The position numbers and the translations under genes were made by a program. Below, in pieces: positions 35,315 through 45,464 of a stretch of 64,000 nucleotides of DNA; the stretch's first letter is position 1; each line of letters opens with the position of its first letter. The stretch comes from an uncultured Bacteriovoracaceae bacterium (GTDB taxonomy: Bacteria > Bdellovibrionota > Bacteriovoracia > Bacteriovoracales > Bacteriovoracaceae). The notes beneath the pieces were generated by a model. The model was not told the DNA's origin and did no database searches. It saw only the letters and a list, made by a program, of their open reading frames with translations. The stretch is from contig CAKZUQ010000011.1 in the NCBI GenBank assembly GCA_937923325.1, positions 1 through 64,000 of the forward strand. The letters run 5' to 3'.

Positions 35315-35581
35315 TTACTTTCTTAATCCAAGCTCAGAAATTAAAGTTTGGTATCTGTCTTGAGACTTAGATCCAATATACTTTAATAATCTTCTTCTCT
35401 TTCCAATTAATTTCATTAGACCTCTTTTTGAGTGGTGATCTAATTTGTGATCAGCAAAGTGGCTTGTTAAGTTTTTAATTCTAGCTGTCATGATAGCAAC
35501 TTGAACTTCTGGAGTTCCAGTGTTCCCTTCTTTACCACCAAACTTTGTTACTAATTCTGCTTTTTCTGCTTTTGAAATCAT
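35315..35581 (-). CDS. rpsO: 30S ribosomal protein S15
   Basis: The 88-residue primary 16S rRNA-binding protein of the small subunit platform. The conserved sequence TPEVQVAIMTARIKNLTSHF, then DHHSKRGLMKLIGKRRRLL, leaves no doubt. The start is ATG at 35581 after GGAG. In many bacteria pnp follows directly; here an oppositely oriented M23 peptidase and about 500 bp lie between them. Confidence 0.98.
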   Translation of the reverse strand: MISKAEKAELVTKFGGKEGNTGTPEVQVAIMTARIKNLTSHFADHKLDHHSKRGLMKLIGKRRRLLKYIGSKSQDRYQTLISELGLRK

Positions 35582-35662
35582 TTTATTCTCCTATACCATT
35601 CATTCCTAGATTAAATTTTATATCTAAACCAAGATATGAATTAAAATTATGATGCAATGTAT

Positions 35663-36598
35663 TTAACTGATTATATCAGACATGTAAACCTTTAATTTAT
35701 CCAATAATCTAGCCTCAATCTGCCTGATTCTCTCTCTAGATACGCCATAATCATCAGCAATAGACTGAAGACTGGGTGGAACCTCGCTAAGAAGCCGTTT
35801 CTTAAAAATTTCTCTATCCCGATCTTTAAGATCGACCAAAAAGTCTTTCAGATTATCTTGTAAAAGCTCAATACTCTCCATACTGGCCAGTTGATCGTCA
35901 ACAGGAGTATCCGCAGCTTCCAACAAAGAAGCTAAAGTGGCTTGCTGCCCATCAGTACCAATTGGTGTATCAAAACTCATCTCAGCACCTGAGCTACTTA
36001 ATCTATGATCCATCTCTACTACAGACTTTTCAGATACACCTAAAGACTCTGAAAGGAGTTTTGAACTTGGCGTTATCCCCTGATTTTCCAATTTTTCCTT
36101 CTCGCGAACCAAGTTGTAAAAAAGTTTTTTTTGCTCTGCTGTAGTACCTATTTTAATTAACCTAAAGTTATCTAGAATGAATTTAAGGATATAAGACTTA
36201 ATCCACCAACTTGCATAATAAGAAAGCTTAGCTCCTTTTTCGGGATTATATTTTGATACAGCCTTCATCAAGCCAATATTACCTTCTTGGATTAAATCCA
36301 TTATATTTTTGTAAGCGCTCTTATACTCCATGGCAATTTTTACAACTAATCTTAAATTCGCGTAAACTAATTTTTTCGCAACTTCAATATCACCTGTTTC
36401 AACCAAAAGGTTTACAAGTTCTTTTTCTTCATCTTTTGATAGTAGTTTATATTTAGAAATTTCTTTAATATATAACTTAAGAGGATCTTCGGTAGCTAAT
36501 GATTGACTAGAAACTATTAATTCTTTAGAACCAATATTTGAAATAATCTTCAATTGTTCATCAACGGTTTTTAAGTTCTTATCATTTTCATTTGTCAT
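35663..36598 (-). CDS. rpoH: RNA polymerase sigma-32 type factor
   Basis: Heat-shock sigma factor of the sigma-70 family group with regions 1.2 to 4. Region 2 contains NLRLVVKIAMEYKS and DLIQEGNIGLMKAVSKYNP (81-119), with region 2.4 WWIKSYILKFIL. The RpoH box AEQKKLFYNL (154-163) separates it from general sigma factors, where this stretch differs. Region 4 carries the helix-turn-helix SIADDYGVSRERIRQIEARLL (279-299). Its 311 residues are close to the usual 285-300, with an extra 35-residue N-terminus. Directs expression of chaperone and protease genes. A single-gene unit. Confidence 0.88.
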   Translation of the reverse strand: MTNENDKNLKTVDEQLKIISNIGSKELIVSSQSLATEDPLKLYIKEISKYKLLSKDEEKELVNLLVETGDIEVAKKLVYANLRLVVKIAMEYKSAYKNIMDLIQEGNIGLMKAVSKYNPEKGAKLSYYASWWIKSYILKFILDNFRLIKIGTTAEQKKLFYNLVREKEKLENQGITPSSKLLSESLGVSEKSVVEMDHRLSSSGAEMSFDTPIGTDGQQATLASLLEAADTPVDDQLASMESIELLQDNLKDFLVDLKDRDREIFKKRLLSEVPPSLQSIADDYGVSRERIRQIEARLLDKLKVYMSDIIS

Positions 36599-36633
36599 AG
36601 GTAGCTTATAGCATATTCACATTAAGATATTAA

Positions 36634-38166
36634 CTATTTTTTTTTAAATATGGATTCTTTTATAAAATTTGCCTTGTATTTATTTCTAAAATATTTCAAA
36701 GCGAAGACTCCAAATTCCATTTTTAGTGGAACTTGCAACTTAAAATTTTTAGTTTTATCTATTTTTATTTTAGAATAAAGAATTTGACTACTAAGCTCTT
36801 CAACAATAATGTCGCTCATACTTTCATTCCATAAATTAGTTAAAAAGAATGTACTTTTTTTACTTAGAATAATATCAACTCTATCTTTAAGATTTTTTTT
36901 GATACTAGCTATTTGAGCGTACTTACTTCTATTTTTCAAGAAGATATACCTTTGTCTAAACCAAGAGATATAAGAACTATCAAATTCTAAATTAAAATGA
37001 GCATCAACTTTATCTAAGCTATCAAACATGCGATCAAATTCACCAACTGTATATCGAAATAAAAGAGATAATTTTTGGCCTGATTGTTTTTTCTCGTTTG
37101 TCATAGGAATAAGGTCAACGTTCAATGACTCTTCATAAGAAAGAGAATATGAATTTTGATCTAATTCATCACTTGCCTTTTTATCCCAATAAGAAGAAAT
37201 ATTTTCAATATAGAGGTTTAACAATTCTCCTGTAAAGTTAACACCATTTAAAATATCAGGTCTTTGGGTAACGAGTGATAAGTAACTCATTACTTCACTT
37301 TTCACTTGAATCTCGCTTTTACTCTTAATTAGTGAGTTTATTTTTTTAGATTTAGTTTTTTCTAATACTTTATGTCTAAACTCTTCACAATATAAAGATT
37401 CCAAGTCATCTTTTAAAGAAACAGCTCCAACCATACGAGGGAAATTAACGACAAAACTTCGGTTAGTTGCTTTTCGACATAAAGAATCTTTACAGACAAC
37501 TCTTTTTGTTTTTTGATCAGGAACAATAATTACTTCGTTTGTCTCGTGATTCCATGAGGGCTTAACTTGTAGAATATTATTAAATACGTCAGTCATAATA
37601 TAAGGGTTAGATAAATACGGTGCAAGCAAACGATAGCTCGATTCTAAGTGACTCCAGGAACAAAAGGCTCTAAAGTTTTCAACGGTATTTTTAAATTCAT
37701 TTAACTTAGTTTCTTTACTTTGAAGAATAGCTTTCACACTCTCTTGAAAATCTAAAGAATTTCTAAAACTAGGTATTATACTAGAATTATCCTTTTCAAA
37801 AGACTTATTAAATAATGAATGAAGGCCTTTTTGACTAAGGACTGATAGATTTTTTGAACATTCATTGTTAATTAAGTTAGTATATAAGAGTTTAAATTCA
37901 CCTTTAGAGTATTCAAAAAGTTTTGCATACTCACTAATAGCAATAATTGTTCTTTCAAGCCCCAACAATTGTAAAGTACCAACAATGCTATCTTTGGCAA
38001 GCTTAGCTTTATATTCAGTCTCATATTTAGGTCTAACCTTAATTTTCTCACATTGGATATCTAAAAGTTCACTTTGATTATAAAAAGCATAATCTAGCAT
38101 ATCCTTAGATGACTTACTGGCAAAGGCATTATTAAATAAGAATGTTATAAACAATAAGTATTTCAT
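36634..38166 (-). CDS. Exported protein of unknown function
   Basis: A 510-residue, largely helical protein with a signal peptide (about residues 1-16, cut after FASK). It has several cysteines but no lipobox and no recognisable enzyme motif. A short segment with C-K-D-S-L-C (near 220) suggests a small disulphide loop in the middle. Probably periplasmic or secreted. It is divergent from the TPR-like protein at 38212, sharing a 45-bp intergenic gap and probably its regulation. Confidence 0.6.
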   Translation of the reverse strand: MKYLLFITFLFNNAFASKSSKDMLDYAFYNQSELLDIQCEKIKVRPKYETEYKAKLAKDSIVGTLQLLGLERTIIAISEYAKLFEYSKGEFKLLYTNLINNECSKNLSVLSQKGLHSLFNKSFEKDNSSIIPSFRNSLDFQESVKAILQSKETKLNEFKNTVENFRAFCSWSHLESSYRLLAPYLSNPYIMTDVFNNILQVKPSWNHETNEVIIVPDQKTKRVVCKDSLCRKATNRSFVVNFPRMVGAVSLKDDLESLYCEEFRHKVLEKTKSKKINSLIKSKSEIQVKSEVMSYLSLVTQRPDILNGVNFTGELLNLYIENISSYWDKKASDELDQNSYSLSYEESLNVDLIPMTNEKKQSGQKLSLLFRYTVGEFDRMFDSLDKVDAHFNLEFDSSYISWFRQRYIFLKNRSKYAQIASIKKNLKDRVDIILSKKSTFFLTNLWNESMSDIIVEELSSQILYSKIKIDKTKNFKLQVPLKMEFGVFALKYFRNKYKANFIKESIFKKK

Positions 38167-38211
38167 ATCTTGATATAAACTTATCGGAGCGAAATACCGA
38201 TAAATAAAGTA

Positions 38212-39546
38212 ATGAATTACATTTTACCGCAAATATTCTTGATCCTTTTAATCTCTTTGCAATCTCTCTCTAAAGAGTCAAGTAAAGAATACTTGAAGTC
38301 TGACTTAGCAAAGAGGCAAGAAAGTAAAGAACTTGAGTATTATAACAACGTACTTTTAAAAGAAAAACTGGCAAAAATTAAATTTGAAATTATTAGAGGA
38401 AATACTTATAAAGCGAATGAACTACTAGCTCAAGCAAAGTATACGAATGGATTTTCTCAAGGTGTCCAGTACCGATATAAGGCCTTATCACTTTTTGTAG
38501 ATTCAAAATATATTGATGTAATCGATACTCTAAAACATAAAACTTTTAACTTAACAAAAAACTATCAAAAAATATGCTCAATAAAGACATTTAGTTATCT
38601 TGCTCTTAGAAAGTTTGAACTTGCTAGAAAAGAGTGGAAAAAATGCTTCAAAACAACATATCTTCGATCTAAAAGCACTAATATATGGCTAGACAGTTTT
38701 GTAAACAACAAGAATTTCAAACCTAGCTTTATAAGGGAAACTTTCAAGCGAGCTGAGGTTGACTCTTTAAGGTTAATTTTAAAACTGGCCATCTACCTTA
38801 ATCAACAAGGAGAGATATTAAAGTATCTTAGTCATATCAGTACAAAGACTTTAGCAGATTTAGAAATAAGAGAGTTAATTGCATTTAGCTACTATAAGCA
38901 AGGCGAAATCATTAAAGCTTATGAATTTTTGAAAGATATAAAAACCGGTAATCTTTTGAACGTTAAAGGAAATCTTCTCTTACTACAAAATAAAAATGAA
39001 ATGGCATATGCACAATTTAAAATGGCGTTTAAAAAGAAAAACACATCTCAGAATGCTTTGAAAAGACTAGTCCCTCTTTCGTGGCTTTATAAACAGTGGG
39101 ATGATGCACTAATATATAGTTCAAACATTCAGCCAGTTAGTAGCAATAATAGATTCTTCCAAGCAGCTGTATTAATTCAAAAAGGAAAATATAAAGATTC
39201 AAACAATATTTTGTTATATGAAATTAAAAACAAAAGTAAAAACTATGATTCAAAAAATATAAATTTATTAGTATCTTACAATTTTTTGAGTTTAAAAAGA
39301 AACAGTAGAGCAAAGCGCTTCATAGAGAAAGCATGCATACAAAATGATGGATTAAGCTGTTTATATCAATTTCATTTATCTTACTGGGATAATTTTTCAA
39401 AAATAATTGCAAATTCAAAAAAAATAAAAAGGTCAGATCTAATTGAGAAGTATAAAAGTCAAAAGGTAGAAGATCCAATAAAGGATAGAGAAATTATAAA
39501 TCAGAGAAATCTTGAATTACTAGATAAGCAACAGGGCTATATTTAA
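38212..39546 (+). CDS. Exported TPR-like helical protein
   Basis: A 444-residue basic protein with a short signal sequence (about 1-18). The rest looks like an alpha-solenoid with tetratricopeptide-style helix pairs (KLAKIKFEIIRGNTYKANELL, YLALRKFELARKEWKKCF, KQGEIIKAYEFL). Such proteins usually hold other proteins together. It is divergent from the helical exported protein at 36634 and could pair with it. The 3' end is 37 bp before the aminotransferase gene. Function unknown. Confidence 0.65.
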   Translation: MNYILPQIFLILLISLQSLSKESSKEYLKSDLAKRQESKELEYYNNVLLKEKLAKIKFEIIRGNTYKANELLAQAKYTNGFSQGVQYRYKALSLFVDSKYIDVIDTLKHKTFNLTKNYQKICSIKTFSYLALRKFELARKEWKKCFKTTYLRSKSTNIWLDSFVNNKNFKPSFIRETFKRAEVDSLRLILKLAIYLNQQGEILKYLSHISTKTLADLEIRELIAFSYYKQGEIIKAYEFLKDIKTGNLLNVKGNLLLLQNKNEMAYAQFKMAFKKKNTSQNALKRLVPLSWLYKQWDDALIYSSNIQPVSSNNRFFQAAVLIQKGKYKDSNNILLYEIKNKSKNYDSKNINLLVSYNFLSLKRNSRAKRFIEKACIQNDGLSCLYQFHLSYWDNFSKIIANSKKIKRSDLIEKYKSQKVEDPIKDREIINQRNLELLDKQQGYI

Positions 39547-39583
39547 CTTTGCAAATGCACTTAGAATAGAATAAATTTAAGCT

Positions 39584-40489
39584 ATGAAAGACTACTATAG
39601 AAATACAACAATTAATATTAATGGTAAGATAGTAAAAGATGAGGACGCTCAAATTTCAGTATTTGACAGAGGCTTTTTATTTGGAGACTCGATATATGAG
39701 GTCAGCTACACAAAGGATAGAGCTCTACTCTTTTGGCCAGAACATCTTCAAAGGCTTTTAAACTCAGCGAGACTACTCAATATTGAACTAGACTATACAG
39801 AAGAAGAAATCACTAAGCAGGTTTTAGAAACATTAAGAATTTCAAATATATCAGATGCATATTTCAGAGTAATAATTACCAGAGGCTGCTCAGAGATTAA
39901 TTTAAACCCTAACATAGCCACACATAATAATTTAATCATAATTGTAAAACCAAAACCAGTATACTCACACAAAATGTATTCAGATGGCATTGAACTTTTA
40001 TTAAGTTCTGTACACAGAAACTCGTCCAAATCAACAGATCCGAATGCCAAATCTGGGAACTACTTAAATAGTGTAATGGCAATAGATGAAGCAAAGGCAA
40101 AAGGAATTTATGATTCAGTGATGGTAAACTCAGAAGGTCAACTGACTGAAGGGACATCGTTTAATCTTTGGCTAATAAAAGATAATAAAATAATAACACC
40201 TAAAAAAGGAAGTGGTCTACTTCTTGGGATTACAAGAGCAAAAATACTAAGTTTCAAAAAACTAAATGAATATCAAATCTTAGATGAAATTTTATTGCCA
40301 GAAGACTTGAATTCGTCTCAAGAGATGTTTATAACATCATCCACAAGAGGTGTGATGCCAGTTAAAAGAATTTACCTAAACGAAAGTAGCTATATCGATT
40401 TTCCATCTCAAGATGTAACAAATCAACTAAAAGAAATTTATGATCAATACGTTATTAACAGTATTAAAAGTACAAGTTTGCAATATTAA
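39584..40489 (+). CDS. Class IV aminotransferase (branched-chain / D-amino acid type)
   Basis: PLP-dependent fold type IV aminotransferase. DRGFLFGDSIYEVSY (28-42) is the family opening. The PLP Lys is Lys156 in DPNAKSGNYLN, Glu189 in LTEGTSFN contacts the pyridine ring, and ITSSTRGVMPV lies near the end. Size (301) and these motifs fit IlvE, D-alanine aminotransferase and aminodeoxychorismate lyase alike. NAKSGNYLN looks more like the branched-chain type, but the substrate is uncertain. The stop overlaps the convergent SpoVR gene by 4 bp. Confidence 0.82.
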   Translation: MKDYYRNTTININGKIVKDEDAQISVFDRGFLFGDSIYEVSYTKDRALLFWPEHLQRLLNSARLLNIELDYTEEEITKQVLETLRISNISDAYFRVIITRGCSEINLNPNIATHNNLIIIVKPKPVYSHKMYSDGIELLLSSVHRNSSKSTDPNAKSGNYLNSVMAIDEAKAKGIYDSVMVNSEGQLTEGTSFNLWLIKDNKIITPKKGSGLLLGITRAKILSFKKLNEYQILDEILLPEDLNSSQEMFITSSTRGVMPVKRIYLNESSYIDFPSQDVTNQLKEIYDQYVINSIKSTSLQY

Positions 40490-41991
40490 GAATTAGCTGA
40501 AAAAACCTTCCCATCAAATCTAAATACAACTTCTTTTTCTTCATAAGTGGTCGAAAGGTTTATAGGCCTTTTCCATATTGCATGAAGATTCTTCATTGTT
40601 TGATGAGCAAACTCGGCATCTAGGTCAACACCACCATGTACATGTTTTAAAAGTAGCTCCTTAGCATTTTTGAAGTTAGAATCAGCAACTTCAATAACGG
40701 GTGAACCAAAGTTTGTTAACTGTGTTAACATCTTTTGCTTTATTGCCAAAAAGTCTCTTGAGTCAATCTCCATTCTTTTTGATCGAGGATTATATTTATA
40801 AGTAAAAACCTGTTGTCTATTACAAAACTCTGGAGTCAAAAATTCATCGAGGAAGGTAATGTCATTATGTGATTTTCTAACATCAAATATTTTTTGACGC
40901 CCTAAATTTGTGTCCATTTTCCAGTTTTCTTTTTCTTCCATATTAGTACATTCATTATACTCTTTACCGAATTTCCCTGTATCCCACCTATGTTCGATAT
41001 CACGCATCAGCTCGATACCTATCTTATAAGGGTTGATATTTTGTTTGGACATTGCCATAACACCAGAGTGAATAGCTGCAAAATCGATAAATTCACTTGA
41101 GTCCATTGCTTTTGTAGTTAGAATTTTTGAATGCCAATAACTGGCCCATCCCTCATTCATAATCTTCGTCATTCTTTGAGGTAAAAAGTAATAGGCTTCT
41201 TCTCTTAAGCACCCTATTATATCTGCTTGCCACTCTTCAACAGGAGCCTCAGCAATTAGAAATCTTAATATATCTCGATGTCCACTCCAATCAGTACTCT
41301 CTTTTGCAACTAATTCTTGAACTTCTTGCTGAACAACTTTTACATCTGTTTCTTTACGTTTTCGCATAAAAGATTTTAAAGCTTCAGATCTGTCGTCAAA
41401 ATCGTAACCATTGTTATTTCTTTGTATTTGGGCTTCTAATTCTTTATCTTCTCTACTTTGGATTATTTCTTTAGTTTCAAATAAATGATTGATATCTATT
41501 AAATTTTCTAATGATAAAACTTTATCAATAAAAGATTCAACCTGATCAACTCCGTACTTATCCATATAACGTCGGATTTTAGTTCCATTATTGGCCATAA
41601 CATCCATCATTTTTCTATTTGTACCACCAAACCACATATTATTTTTAAAGAAATCATTATGGCCATAGACATGTGCCATAACTAACTTTTGATCCAACCA
41701 ATTATTAACCTCTAAAAGGTAGGCATAACAAGGGTCTGAGTTAATAACCATTTCATAAATTTTTTGTAAGCCAAATCTATAGCCTTTAGACATTTGATCA
41801 TAATCCATTCCAAATTTCCAATGAGGATATCTTTTTGGAAAACCTCCCTGAGCAGCAAGGATGTTGATTGTGTCGTAATCACACATCTCAAATATCTGTG
41901 GGAAATAATCTAAACCGAATTCATCTGCATAACCTTGAATCTCTCTTTGTAATTCAAGTAGCTTGCCACTAATTGGTTTTGATCTATTCAT
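40486..41991 (-). CDS. SpoVR/YcgB family protein
   Basis: Member of the SpoVR family (COG2719; E. coli YcgB), whose biochemical role is unsettled. The typical segments are YPHWKFGMDYDQMSKGYRFG, LEVNNWLDQKLVMAHVYGH, NEGWASYWHSKI and INPYKIGIELMRDIEHRW. At 501 residues it is near the E. coli length. It is the last of three genes (prkA, DUF444, spoVR), a linkage seen in many proteobacteria, and its ATG overlaps the DUF444 stop by one base. Known associations are stress or stationary phase and, in spore formers, the cortex. Here it may belong to a starvation response, as inference. Confidence 0.93.
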   Translation of the reverse strand: MNRSKPISGKLLELQREIQGYADEFGLDYFPQIFEMCDYDTINILAAQGGFPKRYPHWKFGMDYDQMSKGYRFGLQKIYEMVINSDPCYAYLLEVNNWLDQKLVMAHVYGHNDFFKNNMWFGGTNRKMMDVMANNGTKIRRYMDKYGVDQVESFIDKVLSLENLIDINHLFETKEIIQSREDKELEAQIQRNNNGYDFDDRSEALKSFMRKRKETDVKVVQQEVQELVAKESTDWSGHRDILRFLIAEAPVEEWQADIIGCLREEAYYFLPQRMTKIMNEGWASYWHSKILTTKAMDSSEFIDFAAIHSGVMAMSKQNINPYKIGIELMRDIEHRWDTGKFGKEYNECTNMEEKENWKMDTNLGRQKIFDVRKSHNDITFLDEFLTPEFCNRQQVFTYKYNPRSKRMEIDSRDFLAIKQKMLTQLTNFGSPVIEVADSNFKNAKELLLKHVHGGVDLDAEFAHQTMKNLHAIWKRPINLSTTYEEKEVVFRFDGKVFSANS

Positions 41992-43109
41992 TATTTACCT
42001 TTTCCTAGAAAATCTTTAATAGAATCCAGGATTCCTTCTTTATTAGCTATTTTACTCAGAATGACATCATCATTGTTTTCACCATACTTTTGGGCGAGAT
42101 CTTTATAAAACTGTCCCGATCCATAGCGACTTTCAACTTGTCCATAACAGAACATATTTGAATTTGGTAAAAGAAACTCGTCTAATAACTGTAGACAAAG
42201 CTTTGTGTCGTCTCCAGACCAATTATCTCCATCACTAAAATGAAATGGATAAATATTCCATTCGTCAGGATTGTAATCAGTTTCAATAATATGTTTACAA
42301 AGTTTAAATGCGGAAGATATTAATGTTCCACCACTTTCTTTTGTTCTAAAAAACTCTTCCTCTTCAACTTCTTTAGCAGAAGCATCATGAATAATATATC
42401 GAACTTCAATATCTTTGTATTGGCTCTTAAGCCATAAGTTAATCCAAAAAGATTCGGTACGAACAATTTCTTTTTGCTCATCTCCCATTGACCCAGAAAC
42501 ATCCATCATATAAATGACAACAGCACTATTTTGCATGGAAATTTTTGTATCTGCAGCTCTATATCGATAGTCTGCTCTAATTGGTACAACTCTGGGATTA
42601 CTAGGGTCATAAGTCCCCATAGTCATTTGTCTTCGAAGAGCATTTTTATATGTTCTTTTTAAGTGTTTAAGCGAGTCAGGCCCAACAGTACCAATTGATG
42701 TATACTTATCAACAGTGCTAGATAGTTGTTTCTTTCCTTTAGGTTCAATATTTGGGAGCTCAAGTTCTTCAGCTAAAATAGAGGCTAATTCTTCCATCTC
42801 CATTTCAACTTCAAGTTCTTTTTTTCCTTCATTATCTCCAGCCTCACCTTCTCCAGGTTGACCGTCTTCAGAAGCTTGGCCATCTACAGGGTCACCTTTT
42901 TCTCCACTTCCTTGACCTGCTCCACCTTGGGACTCTCCACCAAACTTAAAGCGTGGGATATCAATACTAGGCATAGGAACAGTAAATTTGTCCCCACCTT
43001 TAGGGATAATTTGTTCTCCTGTAGAGATATACTTTCTAAGATTATCCCTAATCTTACCTTTTACAATTTTTTTAAACCGTGAATGGTCTCTTTTTATTGG
43101 ATGATCCAA
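41991..43109 (-). CDS. DUF444 family (YeaH-type) protein
   Basis: DUF444/YeaH protein with a von Willebrand A-like domain. The first 60 residues are basic, followed by a Gly/Glu/Gln-rich spacer (about 58-110, GGAGQGSGEKGDPVDGQ). The MIDAS metal site DVSGSMG (203-209) and its downstream acidic contacts are in the last 180 residues. It is translated between PrkA and SpoVR, gap 20 bp upstream and 1-bp overlap downstream. In E. coli YeaH works with the YeaG kinase. The partners' substrate is unknown. Confidence 0.92.
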   Translation of the reverse strand: MDHPIKRDHSRFKKIVKGKIRDNLRKYISTGEQIIPKGGDKFTVPMPSIDIPRFKFGGESQGGAGQGSGEKGDPVDGQASEDGQPGEGEAGDNEGKKELEVEMEMEELASILAEELELPNIEPKGKKQLSSTVDKYTSIGTVGPDSLKHLKRTYKNALRRQMTMGTYDPSNPRVVPIRADYRYRAADTKISMQNSAVVIYMMDVSGSMGDEQKEIVRTESFWINLWLKSQYKDIEVRYIIHDASAKEVEEEEFFRTKESGGTLISSAFKLCKHIIETDYNPDEWNIYPFHFSDGDNWSGDDTKLCLQLLDEFLLPNSNMFCYGQVESRYGSGQFYKDLAQKYGENNDDVILSKIANKEGILDSIKDFLGKGK

Positions 43110-43129
43110 AATTAACTCTCCTCACTAAA

Positions 43130-45184
43130 TTATGATTTAATCGAATCACCTTTTGCAAAAATACTTGCAACAAAGTTTAGAGCATCAGTTGCGGAAACCT
43201 CACAGTAACCGAAGTTTTTAATTAGCCTAGATTTAACAACATCAATTTTTTCCTGTGTTTGCTTATCAACAACATTCGAAATAATAGTTGTAAGTTTAAT
43301 GCTATCTTTTTGATCTTCAAACAACTTAAGCTCAAGTGCCCTATGAAGTCTTTCATTCATTTTGTAATCAAATTGCTTTCCTTCAATTGCAAGAGCACCA
43401 ATATAGTTCATAATTTCACGTCTAAAGTCGTCTTTTCTTGATTCAGGAATATCAATTTTCTCTTCTATAGACCTCATAAACCTTTCATCAGATCCTTCTA
43501 GTTTTCCAGAATATTTATTTCTAATTTTTTCTTTTTGAGTATAGGCTTTAACATTATCAATATAATTGGTGCATAGAGTTTGAATTGCTCCCTCGTCAAC
43601 ACTAATAGCCTTTTGAACATCATTCTTCACAATGTCTTCATACTCTTGTCTTGTAACTGCAAGCATTTCTTTGTAATGATCAATAACATCCGGTGAACTG
43701 ATTAGTGTATGATGCTTAAGACCAGATTCCAATTCATTAAAAATCATAAAAGGATTCAGGCAACCACAGTCTGCATTTTTTACTAATGCATTAGAAATTT
43801 TATCTTGAATATATCTTGGAGATATCCCGTCTAATCCCTCTCTTACAGCCTCTTTTCTAAGCTCTTTTACATTGTCTTCATTATAACCAGGAAGGGTCTT
43901 TCCATTATAAAGTTTAAGTTTTTGAAGCTTTGTTAAATCTGCTTTTTTTGGCTCCTCAAGCCTAGTTAGTATTGCCCACATACTGGCCATTTCAAGAGTG
44001 TGAGGAGCAATATTCATATGCGGAATTGTCTCAGAGTTGAAGTCTTTTTGATAAATTTTGACCTCTTGATCTAGCCTTGTAATGTAAGGAACATCAATTT
44101 TTACTGTTCTATCTCGCAATGCCTCCATAAACTCATTAGATTGAAGCTTTCGAAATTCAGGTTCATTGGTATGACCTAATATAACTTCATCAATATCTGT
44201 CTGAGCAAATTTTTTCGGTTTTATAGATTGCTCTTGAGAAGCTCCAAGTAAGTCGTACAAGAAAGCAACATCAAGTTTTAACATCTCTATAAATTCAACA
44301 ATACCTCTGTTTGAAATATTGAATTCTCCATCAAAATTAAATGCTCTTGGATCAGAATCAGAACCATACAAAGCAATTTTCCTATAATTAATGTCTCCTG
44401 TTAATTCCGTTGAATCTTGATTCTTTTCATCTTTAGGCTGAAAAGTACCTATACCAACCCTATCTTTCTCAGAAAGAATTAGTCTTTTAACTCTTATATG
44501 ACTCATCACCTTATTCCAGTCTCCATCATATTTTTTCATATATTCATTTAAAATATATCTACAAGCTGGATTTACTTCACCTTTAATTTTTAATTTATAT
44601 TCACTATCTACAGAGTCATTCAAATCAGCAAGTAATTTTGTTCTTACTTCCATAGGTATTAACTTTAATGGATCCTCATGCATAGGGCTTGGAAATACGT
44701 TATCTCCACCTAGAATTTCAGTCTTTTCTTCATCAAACCACTCATAGGTATACATTGCACCTTCATCGGTTCTTGAATAATGCTCTAAACCTTTTTTAAG
44801 AAGTCTGGAAATTGAAGATTTAGCAGACCCTACTGGACCATGAAGTAATAAAACCCTTTTTTCAGTACCGTATCCACGAGCAGCAGATTTAAAGAAATTC
44901 ACAAACTTCATCAAATGAACGTCAGTACCAAAGATAGCATCTTTACCATCATTCAAAGGGTCATCAAAAAAATGATATCGAGTTATTTCTTTTTTGTATT
45001 CAGTGTAAGTTGAAGTTCCAAAGGACATAATCATATCATGAACTCTTTGAAATGAATTTCTGGCGATGTAAGGATTACTAGTCACTAAATCGATATAATC
45101 TTGAAGATTTCCACTCCAATTTAAATGTGAAAAGTCTTGTGCTGAAAAATTTTCTTTAATGAATTTATGTATATCAATACTCAT
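43130..45184 (-). CDS. prkA: PrkA-type serine protein kinase
   Basis: AAA-like N-terminal domain with Walker [10 protein letters not shown] (116-124), and a C-terminal kinase-like region. This is the PrkA/YeaG family of bacterial Ser/Thr protein kinases linked to nitrogen starvation and stress (also called YeaG). At 684 residues it is slightly longer than the E. coli protein (644). It heads the operon with DUF444 and SpoVR. The start ATG at 45184 is 280 bp from the divergent PP2C phosphatase gene, making a kinase/phosphatase pair around one promoter region. Confidence 0.92.
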   Translation of the reverse strand: MSIDIHKFIKENFSAQDFSHLNWSGNLQDYIDLVTSNPYIARNSFQRVHDMIMSFGTSTYTEYKKEITRYHFFDDPLNDGKDAIFGTDVHLMKFVNFFKSAARGYGTEKRVLLLHGPVGSAKSSISRLLKKGLEHYSRTDEGAMYTYEWFDEEKTEILGGDNVFPSPMHEDPLKLIPMEVRTKLLADLNDSVDSEYKLKIKGEVNPACRYILNEYMKKYDGDWNKVMSHIRVKRLILSEKDRVGIGTFQPKDEKNQDSTELTGDINYRKIALYGSDSDPRAFNFDGEFNISNRGIVEFIEMLKLDVAFLYDLLGASQEQSIKPKKFAQTDIDEVILGHTNEPEFRKLQSNEFMEALRDRTVKIDVPYITRLDQEVKIYQKDFNSETIPHMNIAPHTLEMASMWAILTRLEEPKKADLTKLQKLKLYNGKTLPGYNEDNVKELRKEAVREGLDGISPRYIQDKISNALVKNADCGCLNPFMIFNELESGLKHHTLISSPDVIDHYKEMLAVTRQEYEDIVKNDVQKAISVDEGAIQTLCTNYIDNVKAYTQKEKIRNKYSGKLEGSDERFMRSIEEKIDIPESRKDDFRREIMNYIGALAIEGKQFDYKMNERLHRALELKLFEDQKDSIKLTTIISNVVDKQTQEKIDVVKSRLIKNFGYCEVSATDALNFVASIFAKGDSIKS

Positions 45185-45406
45185 CTTCTAGTCCTTTACC
45201 AATTGGCACTTAGAGTTATCTTATACATTATAACCTGAGTTCGAGATTGAACTACAGTTTTTTTTAAGATTTCTCAAAAGTGTCACTTTGATACTTGAAT
45301 TAATTATATAGTTATCTTGTCGGTTATCTCAGAGCTAAACCTTAGGACAAATTTAAAATCAATATACAAAGCTAAATCGTGAGAATCAAAGGATAAAACT
45401 TCCAAT

Positions 45407-45434
45407 TTGTTAATAATACAATTTTCTATATAAT
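45407..45434 (+). promoter_or_regulatory. Promoter of PP2C phosphatase gene
   Basis: TTGTTA (45407-45412) and TATAAT (45429-45434) with 16-bp spacing make a good sigma-70-type promoter. A GGAGA ribosome site lies near 45453. A 24-bp dyad spans its -10 region. The other 200 bp of the gap to prkA hold no gene. Confidence 0.65.
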
Positions 45435-45439
45435 TGTAT
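45416..45439. repeat. Inverted repeat over the PP2C promoter
   Basis: ATACAATT (45416-45423) and AATTGTAT (45432-45439) are perfect 8-bp inverted arms with an 8-bp centre. The right arm overlaps the -10 box, so a bound protein would block transcription. This is a plausible operator. The regulator is unknown. Confidence 0.5.
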
Positions 45440-45464
45440 AAAATAGTAATTTGGAGAATTTAAA

